A stretch of 64,000 nucleotides of DNA from contig JADHYV010000006.1 in assembly GCA_027604705.1 (NCBI GenBank), forward strand, positions 248,001 through 312,000. Direction: 5' to 3'. Shown piece after piece: positions 57,130 to 64,000 of the stretch. This DNA is from Allomyces arbusculus. Lineage: Eukaryota; Blastocladiomycota; Blastocladiomycetes; Blastocladiales; Blastocladiaceae. The notes under the pieces were generated by a model. The model searched no databases. It saw only the letters and a list, made by a program, of their open reading frames with translations, and was not told the DNA's origin. Position 1 is the stretch's first letter. Each line of letters begins with the position of its first letter. The translations under genes and the position numbers were made by a program.

Positions 57130-58865
57130 CGCGACCCACAAACCTCGGTGCCGGCGCCACCACACCGCGCCGGCGCCTCGGGAACCTGGCCGAACCAACG
57201 CTGCAGATGCTTACGCTCTGCCACATCGCCATCACCCTCACCACCCTGCCATCTCTATCATCTCTCTACCGCTTCCGTTCCATATCGTTCTCCATCGCGT
57301 CCTCTTCCTTCTCCACCCCGAGTTGGTTGCGTGCTTTGCCCGTTGTGATATATAAGGACGCGAGATCTGCAGACAAGAATACATTGATTAGAAGTGGCAG
57401 AGTCTGGTTTGCTTCCCGCGCACTACAACGCCAGGGTATCAGCCCTGCTTCGCTCTACCCAACCCCGCCTTTTCTCTCCCCGTTCTGCACACGCCTTCGG
57501 TCCGCACACCTCGCCCTCGCCCGCCGCCACCTACACGCCGCGACGCGACGGAAGCGAGCGACCCCAGGCTGAACGGCTACCAACACCACCACCTACGACC
57601 ACCACCGCCGCTTGCTGCCGCTCCTCGTCAGCGACCTCGCCCACCATCTTCCATTACGCGACGAACATCACCATGTCCGACGACACGATCCGCGACATCA
57701 AGATCACGCCGGCGCTGAAGAGCACCGACCCGCAGTCGTTTATCGCCTGGCGCGCGTCGGCCAAACTGCAGCTCGGCATTCACGGCTTGCTCAAGTACGT
57801 CGAAAGCCCGCGTGACGGCGTGCTAGCCACGCTCAAGACCGACACCGAGAAGCAGAAGGGCGTGATCGACGACATGCGGGCGGCGTTGGCGATCCAGTCG
57901 AGCTTGGGCGGCGACCAAGCGTACCTGGCGCACGAGTACGAGACGGCCTACGGCAAGCGGAAGGCGCTAAACGATCAGTTCATGCGCGAATCGAACGCAC
58001 GCGCGGTCGCGTTGCGTAGCAAGCTCAACCGGCTGCAGCCCAGGGCCGACGGCAGCGACATCGAGTCATACCTGCACGAGCTGCAAATGATCTACGCCGA
58101 GCTCGCGGCGAACGGCCGTGCCGTGCAGGAACAGGACAAGGTGCAGAAGGTGCTCGACGACTTGCCGACGGATCTGCTCTACATACGGTCGCACATCATG
58201 GGTCTCGACTTCAAGGCGCTTGACACGATCAATTTCCAAGACGTCGCAAACAAGGTGCGCTCCGGCGCCAAGTTGCTCAAGCAGAAAAGGAGTCGCTCGT
58301 CGCGCGAGGTTCAAGGGGCAATGTCGGCAACGTCCCGAGGCGGCGACAGCGGTCGTCAATCAGGCAAGAAAATCAAGTCGGGCAGCAAGGCGCGCGGCAA
58401 GGCGCGTGGGCCATGCTGGTAGTGCGGCGAGCACGGTCACATCCACACCGAGCGCCCGTCGGAGGGCACGGTCACGTTCAAGGTCGCCAAGACGGGTATC
58501 GAAATGGAAGCCATGGGAGTCGGCACGCTGCTTGGCAAGGTCAACGGCGCCAAGGTCGGTTTTTCCAAGGTCTATCACGTACCGGGTGCGTCGCGCACGC
58601 TTATCTCGGAGGGGCACCTGTTGAAGAACGGGTTCAAGGTCAACAAGGGCAACGGCAAGTTCCAGGTCAAGGACAATCACACCAAGGTCGTGTTTGCTGG
58701 AAAAGCAGTCGGCGACATCTTTCCATTCAAGATCACGAATGTCATCGTCAATATTAAGGACAATTCTATCCACAAGTCAGAGTCGCAGTCGGAGCCACAG
58801 TCTTGAGACGTGTCGGGCGAAGTTAGTGCCAGGCCAGTCATTAGAGCTGGCGTTCCAAGTGGGCG
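57130..58865 (+). mobile_element. Ty1/copia LTR retrotransposon, fossil fragment
   Basis: A broken Ty1/copia element. Parts seen: a leader region with a TATATAA box (about 57350), a gag region from about 57673 to 58420 with the copia-type gag core (ALKSTDPQSFIAWRASAKLQ, SKLNRLQPRADGSDIESYL), a zinc-knuckle-like stretch, and the start of the protease-side region (YHVPGASRTLISEGHLLKNG). Integrase, reverse transcriptase and RNase H are not present in the window. I could not define matching LTRs or target duplications. The gag region is well kept, so the copy is not very old. The limits given are where LRR homology stops and returns. Confidence 0.7.
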
Positions 58866-58869
58866 GGTG

Positions 58870-59390
58870 GGACATGGGCATTGGCCGCGCACAATACCTA
58901 CTCTTTCGTATTTTTTGACCTGGCTTCACAATTCCCGGCACTCACGTCGCTCGCGCTCACCAAGTGTGCGACCATGTCATGTGACCCGTGGAACGTGCCA
59001 GCAAGCGTGAAACGACTCGCACTGCGCCACAACAGCTTGACGACCGCCCACTTGCACACGATTCGCTGGCCGGCCCATCTCACACATCTTGTGCTTGCTC
59101 GAAACCGTCTGGATGGGATTCCGGCGGATTTGCCACCAAGTCTTCGTGCACTCGATGTGACTGGAAATTCGGAGCTTGGCCGGCAACCTGAGACGTGGGT
59201 CAATGCGCTCCCGCCCAATCTCCAGACGTCAGCCTTGAAGAAACGGCAAGTGAAGAAAGCGGATGCAGCTTTGAATGATGTGCACATTCGTGCAGGGCTC
59301 ACGCTTTCTGGAGAGCTCCGGTTTAAGTTTGATTTTGAACGAGAGTGGGTGATGATGGATGAGGACGCGCTGTTGTTTAAAGACGATTGA
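58870..59390 (+). pseudogene. LRR gene C-terminal part
   Basis: An open frame of 169 residues with regular C-terminal LRRs: LTSLALTKCATMSCDPWNV, SVKRLALRHNSLTTAHL, LTHLVLARNRLDGIP, LRALDVTGNSELG. It has no F-box-like part or start of its own. It is probably the 3' end of the LRR copy whose N-terminal fragment precedes the copia-like segment. The last 50 residues (LRFKFDFEREWVMMDEDALL) differ from other members. Confidence 0.6.
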
Positions 59391-59552
59391 TGAAGTGGCC
59401 GGAAGTGGCCGAGAAAGATTTTCTGGTTGTGAGATGTGGGTAATATGTTAATTTTTGCTCATTGTACTCCAATGACTGACAGACACTATTTTCGCAAGAG
59501 ATTCGCATTCCTCTCGTTGTGCATTCTAGTCAACCGCCGCACGATTTTGACA

Positions 59553-60095
59553 TCAAAAGCACAAGAGAGCGCACTTGAGCACCATGATGATGGCGTGGAC
59601 TCCACCAATGTCGTGAATCATGGCAAGCATGTTATCGAGGTAATCTTTTCTCAACCTTTTCCATTTGGAGGACACATTGTCAATCCCCGGGGAATCAATA
59701 ATTTCAAGCAGGACCTGGTTCGTGGAATCGGGCGCCATTGGCTCTTGTAGCAAGAAGCGACCTGGGGGCGGATTGAGCACTTCTAGTTGCACCTGAGCAA
59801 TATCTTCTCCAGTTGTCATGGCAGTTGCTTTAGCGAGGTCGATCCAATACGCGAGCGGGTGCGGTTGGCTGTCATTGCGCACAAGAGTGCGAGCGACCCG
59901 TCCTGGGTTGACGCGGAAACGATGCAGTGCGACATGTTGCATGCATGGGCCAATTCCATTCCCCACAATCAGTGGCTCCAGGGGCACATGGCCAACAGTT
60001 TGGGCAGCAATAAACTGGGCCAGCTGCGTCTTGCCGGCTTGCTTTGGACCAAGCAGAATGGCTCGCATGGCGGGGACAGAATTAATCACCGTCAT
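59553..60095 (-). CDS. P-loop GTPase-like protein, N-terminal part only
   Basis: Starts MTVINSVPAMRAILLGPKQ with a Walker A/G1 motif GPKQAGKT at residues 16-23. A G3-like motif IIDSPGID lies near residue 139, and GGVHAIIMVLK near the end. This order resembles AIG1/GIMAP-like G domains, in which the IDSPG segment is followed by a helix and strand. The frame ends at 180 residues, before the (N/T)KxD motif, so the G domain is incomplete. An intron from GTGCGC (about 59563) to AG near 59476 would add a short tail (NVCQSLEYNEQKL) ending near 59410, still without NKxD. I take it as a truncated gene; a full-length homologue elsewhere is expected. GTP binding is inferred. Confidence 0.55.
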   Translation of the reverse strand: MTVINSVPAMRAILLGPKQAGKTQLAQFIAAQTVGHVPLEPLIVGNGIGPCMQHVALHRFRVNPGRVARTLVRNDSQPHPLAYWIDLAKATAMTTGEDIAQVQLEVLNPPPGRFLLQEPMAPDSTNQVLLEIIDSPGIDNVSSKWKRLRKDYLDNMLAMIHDIGGVHAIIMVLKCALLCF

Positions 60096-60735
60096 TTTTC
60101 AGACAGCATGAGGAGGTGTGTTGGTCTTGGGTCTTGAGCTGTCTCAATCCATGGAGCCTGGAGGCCTCACTGATCAAAACGGCGTGGGGAGGAATGCGTA
60201 GCGAGGAGCGAGGAAGAAGTTCGGGAACTATGCAGGGCAGTTGATATAAGCTGCAAAGTGACTTGGAACCAGATGTGGTTGTGCATCAACACTTCATTGC
60301 ACATTTGACCTTGAAGGAGTTGGAGGCCGTCATGCAGCCAGCAGTATTACTCAGGCAACACATGCGACCCTCAATTGCGCACTCTTTTGCTCTTCCTCTT
60401 TCGTGGCGTCTGCTGCGGCCGCCACTCCTGTCCATTGACACGATGCGCTTTAAGTATGTGTTGTCGTCGCGTGTCGCGTGTCTCGTGGCCAGGGATTCTT
60501 GACATCAAAACCAGGGGTCCCATATGGTGATCTCCGTGCTCCAAGTCGACAGGACTGCTCGACGATGCAATATCGGAAACTTGGGGCAAGGAGGACGAGC
60601 AAGGAGACGACGTTCAAATCATGCACCACAAGAGGCACGTGCGTTTGAGTCACTCTGGAAAGAAAGCTGTTCTCCGTCCTGCCTGCCGCCGCCTCTCTTC
60701 CGACACGCGTATCATCATCCACCCCAAACGCCGTG
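60096..60735. promoter_or_regulatory. Divergent promoter region
   Basis: 640 bp between the GTPase-like gene (-) and the two-domain GRDP-like gene (+). It includes TTGATATAAGC at 60241, a possible TATA-like word. No coding homology was found. Confidence 0.4.
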
Positions 60736-62148
60736 ATGGCGTCCATTGCCAGCGCTCCACCCCGCCACGACGCCGCCGCCATGGTCCTCGACACGGCCCT
60801 CGGCCTCGAGCCGATTGCCGCGCGCACGGGCGCGTCGGGCCTTCTATTGCGCGAGTACCAGCGCTTTCTCGCGCTCAAGGTCCTGCACCACGACAACCAT
60901 GCGCTCTTGCTCTCGCCCAGCCCGGTCATTGATCAGTTCTGGCACGCACACATTCTCGACACCAAGGTCTACACTGCCACATGCGCCAAGCTGCCCTTCT
61001 TCCTCCACCACGACCCGGCCGGCGCTTTGGATTCGTCATCCCGCACGCACCGCCGTGCCGCTACGCTAGCCACGTACCGCGCGCGGTTCAACGAGGATCC
61101 AATGGCCAATATCTGGGCCGTCAACCCAACCACCGAACTCGTCGCGACCCCCACGCCGCCGTTCCCGCCACTGGGCCCGAACCGCACGCCCGATGCGCTT
61201 CCTGTGACGACGACCGCGCTCGAGTTCCTCGACCGCTACCTCGACCTCGCGCCACTCGCCGCACACGTGTACCGGTTCCCGCCACTGGAACTGCCCTCGC
61301 CGACTCTCGTGCCGCACGCCGTGCGCGAGTACCGCCGGTTCATCGCGCTCAAGGTCCTGGCCGGCGACGCCGACGACACTCTCCTCGCGCCGAGTCCGCT
61401 CGTCGAGGCCATCTGGGCCGCGCACATTCTCGACACCCGCGCCTACGCGACCATGTGCACCCACCTCCCCTTCTTCATCCACCACGACCCGACACCCCGC
61501 GACCGGTCCGTGGAACTCGCAGCGACGGTCGACCGATACCAAGTGCAGTTTGGGACGGACCCGCCGACCGCCATTTGGGCGCCGCATACGGACCCGCCAC
61601 TGCCGCTGAGTCCCGTCTCGCTCCCGCCGACCCCGATGTCGCCTCCGCGCGACCGCGATAGGCCGTTTGGGCCGTCGGTGAGAAGGGTGAGGGTTCATGT
61701 CGCGAGTCATGGCGCGTCGGCGCTCGATGTGGTGGTGGATTCAGGCGGGACGGTGCGAGATTTGATGTGGGGGATATACCGCGAGCGCGGGGTCCCGCCA
61801 GAGGCGCAGCGGCTCACGTACCTTGGGTGGAAGCTCGATGGGTTGGAGTGGACGTTGCGCGAGTGCGGGATCGAGAGCGGGGCCACGGTCGTGTTGCGGG
61901 AGGCGCCGCGCGCGCAGGGGTTCCAGGTGGGAGTGCCGGCGGGGTTACGTTCGACCACGGCGGGGTTTGCTTTCCAGCAACCGCCGGCTGTGCAGACGAC
62001 GTCGCTGTTCGGGTTCACGACGGCGGCGGCGTGGCCGCCTGTGCACTGGTCGCTGCCGCCGGGCGGACCACTGACGACGTGGCCACCCGCGCACTGGACG
62101 ATGCCGCCGGGAGGAGGAGGACCGGCACCGTCCCGCGGGTTTTGCTGA
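60736..62148 (+). CDS. Protein with two GRDP-like domains and a ubiquitin-like domain
   Basis: An intact 470-residue member with the GRDP-like unit duplicated. Unit 1 (residues about 35-130): LLLREYQRFLALKVLH, SPVIDQFWHAHILDTKVY, PFFLHHDPAG, YRARFNEDPMANIW. Unit 2 (about 160-280): ALEFLDRYLDLAPLAAHV, AVREYRRFIALKVL, SPLVEAIWAAHILDTRAY, PFFIHHDPTP, YQVQFGTDPPTAIW. Unit 1 lacks the FLE..LDL helix. A Pro-rich linker leads to a clear ubiquitin-like domain (about 315-390): RVRVHVASHGASALDVVV, TVRDLMWGIY, RLTYLGWKLDGLEWTLRECG. No Gly-Gly end; a Pro/Gly/Trp-rich tail with repeats (WPPVHWSLPPGG, WPPAHWTMPPGG) follows. Unit 2 has WAAH where others have WHAH, so that histidine is lost. Function unknown. 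Confidence 0.82.
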   Translation: MASIASAPPRHDAAAMVLDTALGLEPIAARTGASGLLLREYQRFLALKVLHHDNHALLLSPSPVIDQFWHAHILDTKVYTATCAKLPFFLHHDPAGALDSSSRTHRRAATLATYRARFNEDPMANIWAVNPTTELVATPTPPFPPLGPNRTPDALPVTTTALEFLDRYLDLAPLAAHVYRFPPLELPSPTLVPHAVREYRRFIALKVLAGDADDTLLAPSPLVEAIWAAHILDTRAYATMCTHLPFFIHHDPTPRDRSVELAATVDRYQVQFGTDPPTAIWAPHTDPPLPLSPVSLPPTPMSPPRDRDRPFGPSVRRVRVHVASHGASALDVVVDSGGTVRDLMWGIYRERGVPPEAQRLTYLGWKLDGLEWTLRECGIESGATVVLREAPRAQGFQVGVPAGLRSTTAGFAFQQPPAVQTTSLFGFTTAAAWPPVHWSLPPGGPLTTWPPAHWTMPPGGGGPAPSRGFC

Positions 62149-63432
62149 CGGGGTCCCATGATTTGTCCTGGAGCAATATTCATTGTCAATAAAGGTAGAC
62201 TGACTGACCTGCGAAAGCACACGAAGAGCGGGACGCCCCGGTGCGCGCAGCCCTGCTCACGCTCGTCCTCTTTGTGCAGCGGCGTCCGGCGGCGCTGTGG
62301 CCACCACCATCTGCTGGTGCGGCGCGCATCAAGTTTTGCCGGTCATTGTGAGCACCTTGAGAGGACGGGACTGACGGCGGGGTTGATGGGGACGGTCGCG
62401 CGGCATGGTTCGCAGCAACAACGTGGCCGCGCGCACACTGGCCGTGCCGCCGGATGCAGGATCAGGAGCGGCGCGGTCGTTGCTGAGTGTCGGGTGCTGC
62501 TGGCGGGTCCCCCCTTTTCGTGTCCAGGGAGCGATCAATGTAAATACAGATAGATCGACGCTGACTTTTGGAGCGACGCGTCATGTATGGTGAAGGGCGC
62601 GGTGCGGGGGCGCGTGGCCAAGGCTCATAATCTTGCACTTGCGCGGCGCCGAGCGCTGCGGCCGCCACCATCCGCCGCTCGCACGGCGCGTGCTGAGCGT
62701 TGGGGGTCGTTGTCGAGGGGTAGCTGTTGTCAATACTCCTGCGGAAAATACAGAGATGCAGGTCGCGTCTCGTGCCGCAGGGTCAGCACATTGTGTCACC
62801 TACATACTTGAACCGTCGAGCCGTATTGAGTAAAACTCGTCAATCATCATTCATACTCGTCCACGGTGCCGATCGTCGTGAGATGTGTGTGAGCTGGACG
62901 CGCGCACGGCCCTTCCGTTCAGCTCAGTTTCCCGGGTTGATCCGTGGGGCACACGGAGTGGCGTCGCCCCCATTTTACTGCGGTGAACGCAGAACGCGAC
63001 GAGAAGGGGTCTCGATGCATGAAGCCCTTCCACGTGCTCGATTTTGACGATTGGCAACAGTCGCATGCGTAACGCCTCGGTTCGCCACGCTTTGGCCACG
63101 CTTGGCCCCACCCGGCCGGCGCCACGGACGACGATAATTTTCCCACACTGCCGAGTCGGCTCCAGCACTGGAGACAAGTGTGTGTACGCGCATCGGGAAG
63201 GAACCGGAATGGCGGGGCACCGGCTGACCCGGCGGGTCAAGAGCAAAGCGCGATGCGTGCGATGCGAAATGGGTGTGCATTTTGCATTGGCGTGGTCCTG
63301 CCGCGTCAGCCCAGGGAAACTCTGTCCATCTTTGGCCGCGACGTTGTGCTCGACACCAAGAACGGAGCATTGTTGCCAAGCGCAAAGGCACGAGGAGAAA
63401 ATCGCAAGCACACACGTACCACGCTTGCGCGT
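62149..63432. other. Intergenic
   Basis: About 1.3 kb after the two-domain gene. AATAAA is at 62189-62194, a possible poly(A) signal about 45 bp past the stop. Frames on both strands are broken and show no homology. Confidence 0.4.
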
Positions 63433-63999
63433 ATGGCCACTGCGCACCGCACGACCATTCGACCACAAGCGCGCGACGACAGCGACGACGAACCTGTTCC
63501 GGCTCGTCCCTACCGCGTCCACACCCTCACGCTCACGCATCACGGTCTGGTGGGTCTCCCCGCACGTCGACGCTCGCCACGCGGGACCCAGGCGTCGAAT
63601 GCGCCGGCTTGCCTCAACAATGAAAACCGACACGCGACACGTCCAAAATGGACGCGCGTACCCCAATCGAGGCGTCGCCTTGTTTGCCGCGTGTCCCCTC
63701 CAACGCAACTCGAAGCCGCTCGGTGCGGGTTCGCCGCACAGCTCACGCCCGCCGCGCTCGCGCCCTGGGGCCGCCCGGCATGGACCCGTCCGAGGCCCCA
63801 TGAACGTCGCCGCGCGGGCGTTCCGGCCGGCGCCGAGAGTCTCTTTCCCTTTGTCGCGCACGTACGCTCACGCGCACTGCTTGTCGCCGCCGCTGCCTGC
63901 CAGTGCCGCCGCTCCGGTATGGGTCCCTTTCGAACAGTTCGACGCCCAAGCCGGGCCTGCTCAAAAGGCCGCGCCGCCCCCGCCGACGAGCCGAGATAA
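63433..63999 (+). CDS. Possible partial gene at window edge
   Basis: An ATG at 63433 opens MATAHRTTIRPQARDDSDDE, an acidic start coding-like in composition, then low-complexity Arg/Pro-rich sequence in the same frame. In another frame the last 200 bp read PLPASAAAPVWVPFEQFDAQ and are open to the window end. One gene with an intron between these parts is possible, or two unrelated frames. No family recognised. The right end is cut by the window. Confidence 0.25.
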   Translation: MATAHRTTIRPQARDDSDDEPVPARPYRVHTLTLTHHGLVGLPARRRSPRGTQASNAPACLNNENRHATRPKWTRVPQSRRRLVCRVSPPTQLEAARCGFAAQLTPAALAPWGRPAWTRPRPHERRRAGVPAGAESLFPFVAHVRSRALLVAAAACQCRRSGMGPFRTVRRPSRACSKGRAAPADEPR

Positions 64000-64000
64000 T

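Noticed and set aside
62851-63861. Minus-strand 336-residue frame at the right end
   Set aside because: Composition is Arg/Gly-rich with no homology; looks like a base-composition effect.
1-64000. CRISPR arrays, rRNA and tRNA genes, bacterial operons
   Set aside because: No spaced direct repeats, no rRNA-like core and no convincing tRNA B-box were seen; spliceosomal introns show that the DNA is eukaryotic.

Overview
The window is nuclear DNA of a GC-rich, compact eukaryote. Short introns (about 60-150 nt, GT...AG, often GTACGN or GTGCGN donors) can be placed by hand because protein families continue in frame across them. Exportin-4, a ZNFX1-type helicase, a GLTSCR1-domain chromatin protein, a mitochondrial-type AcpS and an OFA-type transporter, together with large F-box-like/LRR families, fit an early-diverging (zoosporic) fungus, perhaps Blastocladiomycota. 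That placement is an inference; no marker gene proves it.

Layout. 1-2.4 kb: two decayed, partly duplicated copies of an F-box-like/LRR gene. 2.9-9.4 kb: a large ZNFX1-like RNA helicase with three CCCH fingers. 9.8-14.4 kb: a RING-containing SNF2 ATPase whose N-terminal part is interrupted. 14.4-18 kb: gene-poor DNA with relics, a 58-bp tandem repeat and homopolymers. 18-29.6 kb: a dense housekeeping block: a coiled-coil protein (-), a GLTSCR1-domain protein (+), ITP pyrophosphatase (-), methionine-R-sulfoxide reductase B (-), holo-ACP synthase (-) and exportin-4 (+, seven exons). 32.4-34 kb: an OFA-type MFS transporter with a His-rich loop (-).

30-62 kb is accessory. Two gene families are interleaved. 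One combines a GRDP-like (DUF1399) WH.HxLDT domain with a C-terminal ubiquitin-like domain (eight copies: three clearly intact, five broken or partial). The other has an F-box-like N-terminus and divergent leucine-rich repeats (three intact copies here, plus several pseudogenes on both strands). A fossil Ty1/copia fragment lies inside one LRR relic. A small secreted protein and its decayed copy flank the LRR block.

The most notable pattern is this co-location of fast-turnover F-box-like/LRR genes with fast-turnover ubiquitin-like-domain genes. It suggests, but does not show, a lineage-specific ubiquitin-related recognition system under birth-and-death evolution. The housekeeping genes in the middle of the window look unrelated to it.
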